Under the pieces are notes generated by a model that had not been told where the DNA came from, made no database searches, and was given only the letters and a program-made list of their open reading frames with translations. 35,795 nt of DNA from Listeria_A hofi (GTDB lineage Bacteria; Bacillota; Bacilli; Lactobacillales; Listeriaceae). The stretch is from assembly GCF_963575615.1 (NCBI RefSeq), contig NZ_CAUYTL010000031.1:1-35795 (forward strand), given 5' to 3'. Positions 1 to 7,456 of this stretch are shown here, piece by piece. Numbering within the stretch: the stretch's first letter is position 1; each line of letters opens with the position of its first letter. The position numbers and the translations under genes were made by a program.

Positions 1-76
1 GTTTGGCTGAAGGGATCGGTCTTGAAAACCGACAGGCGGGTAAGACCGCGCGGGGGTTCGAATCCCTCTTCCTCCT
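1..76 (+). tRNA. tRNA-Ser(UGA), 5' end outside the window
   Basis: The 3' part of a class II tRNA is visible: an anticodon stem-loop with loop CTTGAAA (anticodon TGA), a long variable arm with a GCGG/CCGC stem, a T arm of five pairs around TTCGAAT at 52-68, and the 3' acceptor strand TTCCTCC at 69-75. CCA is not encoded. The long variable arm and the anticodon together identify serine. The 5' acceptor strand and D arm lie before the window. A terminator follows directly. Confidence 0.9.
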
Positions 77-84
77 TCATTGAA

Positions 85-119
85 AAAGATTTGAGTCTTA
101 TTGACTCGAATCTTTTTTT
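85..119 (+). terminator. Rho-independent terminator after tRNA-Ser
   Basis: A 13-bp stem (AAAGATTTGAGTC pairing with GACTCGAATCTTT, one G-T pair) with a short loop is followed by a run of T on the plus strand. It lies just after the tRNA. Because it also faces the end of the minus-strand ybaK gene it may work in both directions. Confidence 0.85.
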
Positions 120-121
120 GT

Positions 122-604
122 CTACATATTTCGACTGATGGAAACAAACTGCGCCTGTACAACTTGCGCTAAAGCTTGCGGGTTCACCTCGACTTGAAAC
201 CCTCTTTTACCAGCTGATATTAGAATTGTTTCTTGTGATTCAGCTAAATTTGCGATAAACGTAGGAAATTGTTTCTTCATACCGATTGGCGAGCAACCAC
301 CGCGTATGTAACCTGTGACGTTTTCTAAATCCTTTATCGGTAGCATTTCCATTTTTTTATTTTGGCTTACCTTGGCTAACAACTTCAAATCAAGCTCTTG
401 ATTTCCTGGAATGCATGCCACGACAACACCAGTTTTGTCTCCTTTTGTCACGAGGGTTTTATAGATTATTTCCGGTGGCAAACCTAAGTCTATTGCCACT
501 GTAACTGCATCTATATGTTTATCTTGGAATGGAATTTGATAGAGCTCATATTTTATTTTCCGCTGATCTAAGATTCTACCAACGTTTGTTTTTTGTATTT
601 TCAT
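122..604 (-). CDS. ybaK: YbaK/EbsC-family aminoacyl-tRNA deacylase
   Basis: The 160-aa protein matches the YbaK/EbsC family, which hydrolyses mischarged Cys-tRNA(Pro) in the cytoplasm and so guards translation fidelity. Family features seen are YKTLV around residues 48-52, with the conserved lysine, and the GGCSPIG motif at 102-108 followed by lysines. The length is normal for the family. The ATG is preceded by a GGAGG ribosome site about 9 bases upstream. It is a single gene between tRNA-Ser and yslB, with a hairpin on each side. The family assignment is firm; the exact tRNA substrate is inferred from relatives. Confidence 0.88.
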   Translation of the reverse strand: MKIQKTNVGRILDQRKIKYELYQIPFQDKHIDAVTVAIDLGLPPEIIYKTLVTKGDKTGVVVACIPGNQELDLKLLAKVSQNKKMEMLPIKDLENVTGYIRGGCSPIGMKKQFPTFIANLAESQETILISAGKRGFQVEVNPQALAQVVQAQFVSISRNM

Positions 605-649
605 CTCTTAATTCCTCCATAAAAAATCGACATCATTCTGACTAGGATA

Positions 650-685
650 AAACCGCCCTACCGTTATTTTCGGGTAGGACGGTTT
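650..685 (-). terminator. Terminator downstream of yslB
   Basis: A GC-rich hairpin (AACCGCCCTACCG pairing with CGGGTAGGACGGTT, nearly perfect) is followed on the minus strand by TTTT. It separates yslB from ybaK. Confidence 0.75.
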
Positions 686-724
686 CTTTGCTTCCTAAAA
701 TTAGGAAGGATTTAAATACAAGTC

Positions 725-1180
725 TTAGCTAACGATTTCTTCATCCGAAACACTTTCTTTACGATCCCATTTCACGATGATTTTCACGGTTTTCTTGCGT
801 TTATCTACTTCCTCATAACTTTCTGAGTATAATTGCTTTTGGTGTTGCACTTGTTCTGCGATAAACCCTGCTTCCAGTTTGAACGTTACGTTACCATCAT
901 TGTTCAACCGGAGCGCTGTCATTTCACCGCTCAACAAAAGATGCATTTCATCTTTTTTCTCACTGATAACTTCTAAATCACCAAACGATGCTTGTTGGAA
1001 AAAGTCTGTTAGCTCATCTAGCGTTTCGAGTGGATATTTACGCGCGAGTTCTTTTCCTGCCCAGTATAGGATGTGTGGTGTTTCCTCACCTAGCACATTC
1101 GGCAATAGTGTATCGCGAATTAATTCATATCCAAAAACCGGTATCATTTTTTCATTTACAATTTCATTATTTTCTGCCAT
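725..1180 (-). CDS. yslB: YslB-like protein (DUF2507 family)
   Basis: The 151-aa cytoplasmic protein resembles YslB/DUF2507 proteins of Bacillus and Listeria, whose molecular role is not established. N-terminal residues 10-65 (FGYELIRDTLLPNVLGEE, then a mixed helical stretch) look like the conserved part. The C-terminus is charged, rich in Lys and Glu, and probably disordered. The ATG follows a GGGG ribosome site and a TATAAT box near 1214. In Bacillus this gene lies next to lysC; here the two are separated by the murI operon and the tRNA-Arg island. It is transcribed divergently from murI. Confidence 0.75.
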   Translation of the reverse strand: MAENNEIVNEKMIPVFGYELIRDTLLPNVLGEETPHILYWAGKELARKYPLETLDELTDFFQQASFGDLEVISEKKDEMHLLLSGEMTALRLNNDGNVTFKLEAGFIAEQVQHQKQLYSESYEEVDKRKKTVKIIVKWDRKESVSDEEIVS

Positions 1181-1385
1181 TAATAGTACCCCGCTTTCTT
1201 CTCCTTCTTAATTATAACCAGAAAACCCGCAAAATAGAAACATCAACCTGCAAAATTCGTAAAAAAACTATAAAATCATCAAAAAACTTGCGAAAACAGC
1301 GAAAAAATAAGAAAATGGAGAGTATAATCTGAATTTGTAGTATACTTAGTAGGAAGACGAAATAATAGAAATTGAGGCGAGACGT

Positions 1386-2192
1386 GTGAAAAGAGCAATC
1401 GGTTTTATTGATTCGGGCGTTGGTGGACTGACGGTTGTCAAGGAAGTTCTCAAACAGTTGCCCCACGAGCAAATATATTATTTAGGTGACACCGCACGTT
1501 GCCCTTATGGCCCGCGTGACAGTCAAGAAGTAAATCAGTTTACTTGGGAAATGACAAATTTCCTCGTAGATCGCAATATAAAAATGCTTGTTATCGCTTG
1601 TAATACAGCGACGGCAGCGGCTTTGGCAGATATTCGCGCAAAATTAGATATTCCAGTAATCGGTGTTATTCAGCCTGGTTCTCGCGCTGCTTTAAAAGCA
1701 ACACAAAATAATCGGATTGGTGTTCTAGGTACAATTGGAACGGTACAAAGTATGGCGTATCCTAAAGCTTTAAAGGGGTTAAACCGGCGTGTGGAGGTAG
1801 ATTCACTGGCGTGTCCTAAGTTTGTGTCCGTTGTGGAAAGCCGTGAGTACAAAAGCGCGATTGCTAAAAAAATCGTGGCAGAGTCCCTACTTCCTCTTAA
1901 AAGCACTAAAATAGACACAATCATACTTGGCTGTACGCATTATCCGTTGCTCAAAACATTGATTGAGAATTTTATGGGTTCTAGTGTGGCAGTTATTAAT
2001 TCCGGAGAGGAAACAGCGAGTGAAGTTAGCGCCTTGTTAGATTATCACAATTTACTAGATCATGATGAAATTGGTGTGAATCATCGTTTTTTCACAACTG
2101 GTTCCGTTTCCATTTTTCAAGATATTGCACAAGATTGGCTTGATGTTCCAGATATGCAAGTGGAGCATATTAAACTCGGAGGTGTATCGTAA
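1386..2192 (+). CDS. murI: Glutamate racemase
   Basis: The 268-aa enzyme interconverts L- and D-glutamate, supplying D-Glu for peptidoglycan and acting in the cytoplasm without cofactor. Diagnostic motifs are DSGVGGLTV at 9-17 (catalytic Asp9), GDTARCPYG at 34-42, ACNTATAAAL at 71-80 with catalytic Cys72, and GCTHYPLL at 182-189 with the second catalytic Cys183. The start is GTG, preceded by the weak ribosome site GAGGCGAG. The stop codon TAA overlaps the rph ATG by one base, so translation is probably coupled. It is the first gene of a four-gene operon. Two AT-rich -10-like boxes lie at 1323-1328 and 1341-1346 but neither has a convincing -35. Confidence 0.96.
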   Translation: MKRAIGFIDSGVGGLTVVKEVLKQLPHEQIYYLGDTARCPYGPRDSQEVNQFTWEMTNFLVDRNIKMLVIACNTATAAALADIRAKLDIPVIGVIQPGSRAALKATQNNRIGVLGTIGTVQSMAYPKALKGLNRRVEVDSLACPKFVSVVESREYKSAIAKKIVAESLLPLKSTKIDTIILGCTHYPLLKTLIENFMGSSVAVINSGEETASEVSALLDYHNLLDHDEIGVNHRFFTTGSVSIFQDIAQDWLDVPDMQVEHIKLGGVS

Positions 2193-2941
2193 TGAGATTA
2201 GATGGTAGGCAAAAGGATGAATTACGTCAAATAGAGATGATTCCTGGGTACATAAAACATCCAGAAGGCTCGATTTTAATTACGGTTGGTGATACGAAAG
2301 TGATTTGTTCGGCTTCTGTGGAAGATCGCGTCCCCCCTTTCATGCGTGGTGAAGGACGTGGCTGGGTTTCAGCAGAATATGCCATGTTACCTCGCGCAAC
2401 GGAACGTCGAAATATCCGTGAGTCTTCGAAAGGAAAAGTGACTGGGCGAACGATGGAAATTCAACGTCTAATTGGGCGTTCTTTGCGCGCTGTCGTTGAT
2501 TTGGATGCGCTTGGCGAACGGACAATTTGGTTGGATTGTGATGTAATTCAAGCAGATGGCGGGACAAGAACAGCTTCCATTACGGGGGCGTTTGTGGCGA
2601 TGGTAATCGCGATTGCTAAATTGCATGATACTACTCCTTTCGCAAAATTTCCCGTGCATGATTTCCTAGCCGCAACGAGCGTTGGTCTACTTGAAAACGG
2701 AAACGTAGCGCTTGATTTGAATTATGTAGAAGATAGTGCTGCTGCGGTGGATATGAACTTAGTAATGACTGGCGCTGGACGTTTTGTTGAATTGCAAGGA
2801 ACTGGTGAGGAAGCCACTTTCTCAGAGCAAGAATTAAGCGAGCTTTTGATTTTAGGTAAAAAAGGGATTCAAGAATTGGTCGCTTTACAAAAAGACATTC
2901 TTGGTGTGACAGCCAGCTTGATTGGAGGCGCTGTAAAATGA
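2192..2941 (+). CDS. rph: Ribonuclease PH
   Basis: The 249-aa phosphorolytic 3'-5' exoribonuclease trims tRNA 3' ends. It begins with MRLDGR, typical of the family, and carries the arginine-rich core segment MLPRATERRNIRES near residues 66-79 and the conserved IWLDCDVIQADGGTRTASITG stretch near 108-128, which helps form the phosphate-dependent active site. The length matches Bacillus RNase PH. It overlaps murI by 1 base upstream and rdgB by 4 bases downstream (ATGA). Confidence 0.96.
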   Translation: MRLDGRQKDELRQIEMIPGYIKHPEGSILITVGDTKVICSASVEDRVPPFMRGEGRGWVSAEYAMLPRATERRNIRESSKGKVTGRTMEIQRLIGRSLRAVVDLDALGERTIWLDCDVIQADGGTRTASITGAFVAMVIAIAKLHDTTPFAKFPVHDFLAATSVGLLENGNVALDLNYVEDSAAAVDMNLVMTGAGRFVELQGTGEEATFSEQELSELLILGKKGIQELVALQKDILGVTASLIGGAVK

Positions 2942-3543
2942 AAAAACTTGTTATCGCTACAAACAATGTCGGTAAAGCCCGCGAATTCGAAAAACTTTTT
3001 GGAGCGTACGGTATTGAAATTTTGACATTAGCCGACTTTCCAGAGATTGGAGAAATTGACGAAACGGGTACGACTTTTGCTGAGAACGCGGCACTAAAGG
3101 CAGAAACAGTCGCTGAGCAGATTGGACAAGTTGTGATTGGCGATGACTCTGGATTGATTGTAGAGGCCTTAGACGGCGCGCCAGGCGTTTATTCTGCTCG
3201 TTATGCAGGAAATCAACACAATGATGCAGATAATAACGAAAAGCTATTGAGAGAGCTTACAGATGTACCAGATGAGTCACGCCAAGCGAAGTTTCATTGC
3301 ACCCTTGCGATCGCGTTCCCTGGTTCACCATCAGAATTTTTCACTGGCGAATGCGCCGGAAAGATATTGACTGCACCACAAGGAGTAAACGGTTTTGGCT
3401 ATGATCCCCTCTTCTATTTAGAGGAGTTCGACCAATCGATGGCAGAAATTAGCGCAGAACAGAAGAACAAAATTAGTCACCGTGCAAAAGCTTTAGAAAA
3501 AATTGCAAAAAATATAGACCAACTGCTTGAAAAGATTGTATAA
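2938..3543 (+). CDS. rdgB: Non-canonical purine NTP pyrophosphatase (RdgB/HAM1 type)
   Basis: The 201-aa enzyme hydrolyses dITP, ITP and XTP to monophosphates, keeping deaminated purines out of DNA and RNA. Family motifs are ATNNVGKAREF at the N-terminus (phosphate binding), GTTFAENAALKA near 44-55, GDDSGLIVEALDGAPGVYSARYAG around 68-90, GFGYDPLFY near 150, and SHRAKAL near 180. Its start overlaps the rph stop as ATGA, which indicates translational coupling. Pairing with rph is conserved in Bacillales. Confidence 0.95.
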   Translation: MKKLVIATNNVGKAREFEKLFGAYGIEILTLADFPEIGEIDETGTTFAENAALKAETVAEQIGQVVIGDDSGLIVEALDGAPGVYSARYAGNQHNDADNNEKLLRELTDVPDESRQAKFHCTLAIAFPGSPSEFFTGECAGKILTAPQGVNGFGYDPLFYLEEFDQSMAEISAEQKNKISHRAKALEKIAKNIDQLLEKIV

Positions 3544-3575
3544 TAAGAAAGTGATTAAAGATGGGGGAGAATAAT

Positions 3576-4100
3576 TTGAAATTACTAGTAGTCAGTGACA
3601 GTCATCATGAACGCGACTGTCTCATCCATTTGAAAGAAAAATATGAAGGAAAAGTTGACGCGATGATTCATTGTGGCGATTCTGAACTCGAGAAAGACGA
3701 TGCTGCAATGCAAGGGTTCCATACAGTTCGGGGAAACTGTGATTTTGGTTCAGACTATCCTAATGACTGGGTCGGTGTTGTCGATGGATACCGGATTTTC
3801 ACAACACATGGTCATTTGTATAACATTAAGATGACATTGATGAATGTGCGTTACCGCGCGCGTGAATTGAATGCTGATTTCGCTTTCTTTGGTCATTCTC
3901 ATGAGCTTGGCGTAGATATGTTGGATAATACGATTATTTTAAATCCAGGGAGTATTTCACTTCCAAGAGGACGCGTTCACGAAAAAACCTATGCATTGAT
4001 TGACGCAACTGATGACGGTGTAAAAATTCGTTTTATGACAATTGATGATGTCGAATTAACAGATTTAACACAAACATTCCCGCTCGTGAAGAACAACTAG
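3576..4100 (+). CDS. YfcE/MJ0936-type metallophosphoesterase
   Basis: The 174-aa calcineurin-like phosphoesterase (B. subtilis YsnB type) shows all metal-binding motifs in order: SDSHHERD near the N-terminus, HCGDSE, GNCD, THGH and GHSH. Relatives hydrolyse phosphodiesters in vitro; the physiological substrate is not known. I place the start at TTG 3576, because GGGGGAG lies 6 bases before it and the protein then begins KLLVVSDSH as in relatives. The upstream ATG at 3561 is inside that ribosome site and would add five residues. It is the last gene of the murI-rph-rdgB operon. Confidence 0.85.
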   Translation: MKLLVVSDSHHERDCLIHLKEKYEGKVDAMIHCGDSELEKDDAAMQGFHTVRGNCDFGSDYPNDWVGVVDGYRIFTTHGHLYNIKMTLMNVRYRARELNADFAFFGHSHELGVDMLDNTIILNPGSISLPRGRVHEKTYALIDATDDGVKIRFMTIDDVELTDLTQTFPLVKNN

Positions 4101-4186
4101 TTTTTCCAGCGGGTAAGGTCGTTATCGCATAAAAATGGATAAACTTGCAGATATATGAATATTTTTAAATAAATTCGATAAAACCA

Positions 4187-4215
4187 TTGACAAATCTCTG
4201 AAAAAATCATAGAAT
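4187..4215 (+). promoter_or_regulatory. Strong sigma-A promoter of tRNA-Arg
   Basis: A perfect -35 TTGACA at 4187-4192 is spaced 17 bp from -10 TAGAAT at 4210-4215, about 30 bases before the mature tRNA 5' end. Confidence 0.85.
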
Positions 4216-4244
4216 GATACTTGGCTGTGAAAATTGTATAGCGT

Positions 4245-4318
<74 letters not shown>

Positions 4319-4401
4319 TAATAAAATGTTGTTATATAGCTATTTAGAGTGTAGTGTTGCATGAACGGTATTCGAACTTGTACGTTTTCCGCACATTCCC
4401 C

Positions 4402-4729
4402 TTACTCGTAATGATAGCATAGCGAAATAAAAAACCATTTCCTGCATGATGTAGGGAATGGTTTTTTTGTTGTATATGAAACGTCAAACAAACAGCGAAG
4501 CAAGGCTATAATCACTAAGATAATAACCGCATAGACTACGAATCTAAGCGCCATGTCTATGAGCACTTCCGCGCCTGTTTGCTCTTTATTGTCGTCCGCC
4601 TTTGATACAGATGCGAACTCGACCCTTCTAGTTGGAATACTCTCGTAAAATCGTTTAAAAATATGTCGGAAGTCGTGATAGAAAATCTAGGCTCTGGTAC
4701 TTCGTTGAACTCGTGAATCCTGCTAACAT
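4402..4729 (-). pseudogene. Frameshifted small membrane-protein ORF (unknown)
   Basis: Two overlapping minus-strand frames look coding when joined. The first runs from ATG 4729 (MLAGFTSSTKYQSLDFLSR...) and hits a stop after the run of five T near 4661. One base fewer in that run continues into KRFYESIPTRRVEFASVSK, a charged stretch KADDNKEQ, and one transmembrane segment (MALRFVVYAVIILVIIALL) at about residues 70-90. The second frame has no further start codon and reads through the terminator at 4428-4469 to a stop at 4402, so its true 3' end is uncertain. I do not recognise the family. The frameshift makes it probably inactive unless the base call is wrong. Confidence 0.4.
4428..4469. terminator. 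Bidirectional terminator after tRNA-Arg
   Basis: The stem AAAAAACCATTTCCT pairs with AGGGAATGGTTTTTT around a short loop, with T runs on both strands. On the plus strand it is the first good terminator after tRNA-Arg; on the minus strand it lies at the end of the frameshifted ORF. Confidence 0.8.
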
Positions 4730-4771
4730 GAAAAATTTGCTACTAATAATTCATGTTAGCGTCGTTTTTTA
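4722..4771 (+). terminator. Perfect 11-bp hairpin with T-rich tail
   Basis: GCTAACATGAA (4722-4732) and TTCATGTTAGC (4750-4760) pair perfectly around a 17-base AT-rich loop, followed by GTCGTTTTTT. It looks like a plus-strand terminator, although no intact plus-strand gene precedes it. The ATG of the frameshifted minus-strand ORF lies inside the stem. Confidence 0.45.
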
Positions 4772-4810
4772 CGATTTTATGAACGAAATAGATAAATTAA
4801 ACCTAACTAA

Positions 4811-4842
4811 GCCCCCTGCCTATCGTAGCGCAAGGGGTTTTT
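4811..4842 (+). terminator. Hairpin downstream of the lectin gene
   Basis: CCCCCTGC and GCAAGGGG pair with one mismatch and are followed by TTTTT on the plus strand. It lies 16 bases past the lectin stop codon on the opposite strand, where the T run is poor, so its direction is uncertain. Confidence 0.5.
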
Positions 4843-4857
4843 ACTTCATTCATTTTA

Positions 4858-5388
4858 TTATGGGTGAATTTCCTCCAGTTGGAATAATTGAGCGTTTCGG
4901 AATTGGCTAGACGCAGGGTGTAATTGCTCTACTTTAATTGGATTTCCAACGGCGGCCGAAGCATTATGCACATCCCATACCATATTAGAATTCTTTTTAT
5001 TGTGGAAAATAAAGTTTCCGGAGCCTGTATCTTCTAAAGTCCAGAGCATTTTATCATCAAGGTTGGTTTCTTGTCCTTCCCATTGCAGATTTCCGACACC
5101 AACTTCTCCGGTCCATTGAGCACTGTAACCAATAGGAGGAATTATATTTATCACATAGGCGTTTTTTGAGGCAACATAGAAAAATTCGTAGTAGTTAATT
5201 TCAGTCGTAGGATTTTTTTGTCCAAGTTGAAATCGAGTATTTACAACTAAATTTGGATTTAACTTAGGTTTGACAAAATACGTACCATTTTTCACTGTTT
5301 GATTTTCAGCAGCGTTTGCAGATTCTCCATGGAACATTGCAGTCACCAGTAACAATGTGGCAACAATAACTAAACTAATTTTTTTCAT
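4858..5388 (-). CDS. Secreted ricin-type beta-trefoil lectin-like protein
   Basis: The 176-aa protein starts with a classic signal peptide: basic MKK, a hydrophobic core VIVATLLLVTAMF, and a likely cleavage at ANA-AE near residue 27. The mature part reads as a ricin B-like repeat domain: NGTYFVKPKLNPNLVV, then WTLEDTGSGNFIFHNKKNS, then MVWDVHNASAAVGNPIKV and a closing NAQLFQLEEI that resembles the QxF/W repeat ends. Such domains bind carbohydrates; the ligand here is unknown. No catalytic or anchoring domain is present, so it is probably released. The ribosome site GGAGGT lies at 5398-5403 and a TATAAT box at 5430-5435. It lies inside the tRNA-Arg island. The fold assignment is by motif only. 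Confidence 0.6.
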   Translation of the reverse strand: MKKISLVIVATLLLVTAMFHGESANAAENQTVKNGTYFVKPKLNPNLVVNTRFQLGQKNPTTEINYYEFFYVASKNAYVINIIPPIGYSAQWTGEVGVGNLQWEGQETNLDDKMLWTLEDTGSGNFIFHNKKNSNMVWDVHNASAAVGNPIKVEQLHPASSQFRNAQLFQLEEIHP

Positions 5389-5403
5389 ACAGCTCTTACC
5401 TCC

Positions 5404-5949
5404 ATTTTCTATTTTCTTTTTTAGGTGTCGATTATAACATAAAATTATTTTTCCGAAGTGACATGGATGTAAGTTTTAACGTACATTTTTGTAAGGGCGC
5501 TACGATAGGCTGACGCACCAAAAAACCACGTAACCGTTAGAGTGAGTTTTTTTGCGTAAGAGCTATATGGCGTCAGACTGAAGGTTCAACTCCTTGCATT
5601 CAAATCGTTTTCGAAATAATACATAAATTATTCGGGATCGAATACGCGGCTTTCTTCGTCAAGCGGATTATTCATACACTCTTGAGCCCATCTCCTCGCG
5701 ATTTTCCATAAAGTATTTATAATCATCCTTAAAGTGCCTGTATCTTTAAGTCGTATAAGCAACGTGTTATCACTGACGTTCGTGGACGACAATCACACAT
5801 AAATCCTTATCCAGATAAGTAAGTCCTGTGGCGCTCATGTAGCTTTTTTGTATATGCATTTGATAATCGCTGATAGTGAGATCTCAGCAGGCTTTGCCGT
5901 ACGCGTTTGTCCAACGACAGTTGTCAACGCCTTCTTATTAATTTGCCGA
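5404..5949. other. Gene-poor decayed part of the tRNA-Arg island
   Basis: Apart from the lectin promoter region I see no intact gene here. All open frames are short and lack ribosome sites. A minus-strand frame from 5838 to 5668 reads plausibly (MSATGLTYLDKDLC...) but contains three in-frame stops. The stretch is most simply explained as eroded mobile-element DNA. Confidence 0.45.
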
Positions 5950-5980
5950 CGAATCCCTCTCAGAGCGTAATGAAAAATTG
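5950..5980 (+). repeat. Putative att site, distal degenerate tRNA-Arg 3' copy
   Basis: The sequence repeats the tRNA-Arg 3' end (14 identical bases, 26 of 31 overall). Just upstream, CAACGCCTTCT (5916-5926) resembles the tRNA anticodon region CAACGGCCTTCT, so an eroded fragment of the tRNA may extend to about 5916. It cannot form a functional tRNA, because the T-stem 5' strand and the 5' half are gone. Confidence 0.55.
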
Positions 5981-6034
5981 ATGTAGAGTGTATTAGTCTA
6001 ACTTGGCGACTGCCTCCTAACAACATCAGATCAC

Positions 6035-6071
6035 AAAAAAACGCTTCTTCCTAAAATGGAGAGCGTTTTTT
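6035..6071. terminator. Terminator beyond lysC
   Basis: AAAAAACGCT and AGCGTTTTTT form a 10-bp stem with T runs on both strands. It is the first strong terminator for the minus-strand uvrC-lysC transcript, about 160 bases past the lysC stop. A weaker hairpin (GGGTT/AACCC) lies nearer at 6201-6218. Confidence 0.75.
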
Positions 6072-6229
6072 GTATGTGAATGATTTTCAAAAATGAGGCC
6101 GGAGCAAAAACCACTTTCACATAAATACCACAAGTCCTTTTTTTCGAGTAGGATGTGAATCTTGCTTGACACAAATCGAGCGCTTGTAGCTGATTTATTT
6201 GGGTTATGCACTAAACCCTATTTCTATTT

Positions 6230-7444
6230 TTAATCCTCCAACTCAAATCGATCATGCAGTACTTGAGCTGCTTTAATCATTTTCTTCTCATCTACCACTG
6301 TTGAAACTTTGATTTCCGATGTACTAATCATCTTGATTGCTACATCATTATCCGTCAGCGCTTCGAACATGTGCGCCGCAACACCTGGGTTGGATACCAT
6401 GCCTGATCCAACAATCGACACTTTGGCTAAGTTTTGTTCGGATTCCAACTTAGCGTATTGTAGTGCTTCCTGATGCTCTTCTAATACGGCTAATGTCTCA
6501 AGGAGCGCTTTTGTTTTAATTGTGAAGGAAAGGTTTCCGTGGCCCAGTCCCGTGATTCCTTGAATGATAATATCTACATCAATATTGTGATCTGCGAGCG
6601 TTGTAAAAACTTTTGATACGCGCATGTTTTCTTTCTTATCCCAATGAATTGTCACGCGGGTAATTTTATCTTCAAATGCGATTCCTCGCACGACTTTCGT
6701 ATTTTCCACGGTCATTTCCTCCTCAATCATCGTTCCTGCTTCGATTTCATGGCTCGCTCGGACTTCAAGCGGAATGCGGTAGTTTTTCGCGTATTCCACT
6801 GCTCTTGGATGCAAAACGCCGGCTCCAAGATTCGCCAGTTCAAGCATTTCATCATATGTTACTTGGCTCAGCTTACGCGCATTTTTAACGTAGCGCGGGT
6901 CTGTTGTAAAAACGCCAACGACATCGGTGCATATACTGCATTTATCCGCTTCTAACGCGGCGGCAAGTGCCACGGCCGTCGTATCTGATCCGCCTCTTCC
7001 TAGCGTTGTAATTTCGCCCTCCCCACTGACACCTTGGAATCCTGCAACAATAACGATTCGTCCTTTGTCCAGTGCGGTTTGAATCATTTCGGTATCAATA
7101 TCTAGAATTCGAGCATTACTCGCAACTGGCTCGGTCGTGATTCCAGCTTGCCAGCCTGTGTAAGATACTGCCTCATAATTTTTCTCGTGAATTGCCATCG
7201 AAAGTAAGGAAATCGTGATCTGTTCTCCGGTAGAAAGCAGCATGTCCATTTCGCGCTTACTTGGATGCTCACTGATTTCAAGCGCCATATCAACTAGCCG
7301 ATCTGTAGACTTGCCCATCGCCGAAACAACCACAATAACTTGATTGCCTTTTTCAAATTCGCGAATAGCTTGGTCTGCTGTTTTTTTTATTTTTTCAATG
7401 GCGCCTACCGAGGTACCGCCGAATTTTAAAACTACTCTGCCAAA
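6230..7444 (-). CDS. lysC: Aspartokinase (LysC type), start codon disrupted
   Basis: The roughly 404-aa frame encodes aspartate kinase, the first step of the diaminopimelate, lysine, threonine and methionine route. Seen are KFGGTSVG at about residues 7-14, the kinase domain to about 245 (TLGRGGSDTTAVALAAAL, then ADKCSICTDVVGVFTTDPR), and two C-terminal ACT domains (SKVFTTLADHNIDVDIIIQG; SMVSNPGVAAHMFEAL-like). The N-terminal frame is open but holds no ATG, GTG or TTG: the codon in the start position is TTT (7444-7442), 8 bases after AGGAGG. A TTG one base off runs TTG GCA GAG TAG, as expected if one G of TTG-GGC were deleted. The first in-frame start is GTG 7333, which would remove the KFGGTS site. 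It follows uvrC in the same frame. Confidence 0.85.
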   Translation of the reverse strand, partial: FGRVVLKFGGTSVGAIEKIKKTADQAIREFEKGNQVIVVVSAMGKSTDRLVDMALEISEHPSKREMDMLLSTGEQITISLLSMAIHEKNYEAVSYTGWQAGITTEPVASNARILDIDTEMIQTALDKGRIVIVAGFQGVSGEGEITTLGRGGSDTTAVALAAALEADKCSICTDVVGVFTTDPRYVKNARKLSQVTYDEMLELANLGAGVLHPRAVEYAKNYRIPLEVRASHEIEAGTMIEEEMTVENTKVVRGIAFEDKITRVTIHWDKKENMRVSKVFTTLADHNIDVDIIIQGITGLGHGNLSFTIKTKALLETLAVLEEHQEALQYAKLESEQNLAKVSIVGSGMVSNPGVAAHMFEALTDNDVAIKMISTSEIKVSTVVDEKKMIKAAQVLHDRFELED

Positions 7445-7456
7445 AAAATATCCCTC

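Noticed and set aside
4713..4910. A plus-strand 65-codon frame antisense to the lectin 3' end
   Set aside because: It passes through two terminator-like hairpins and has no ribosome site.
5568..5600. A tRNA T-arm-like segment (AAGGTTCAACTCCTT)
   Set aside because: No acceptor, D or anticodon arms can be built around it.
5668..5838. A minus-strand frame reading MSATGLTYLDKDLC... that might be a decayed phage gene
   Set aside because: It has three in-frame stops and no ribosome site, and another frame in the same stretch is equally open, so coding origin cannot be supported.
6026..6211. A 61-codon minus-strand frame downstream of lysC
   Set aside because: It needs a GTG start inside a hairpin, lacks a ribosome site and ends within the terminator at 6035-6071.
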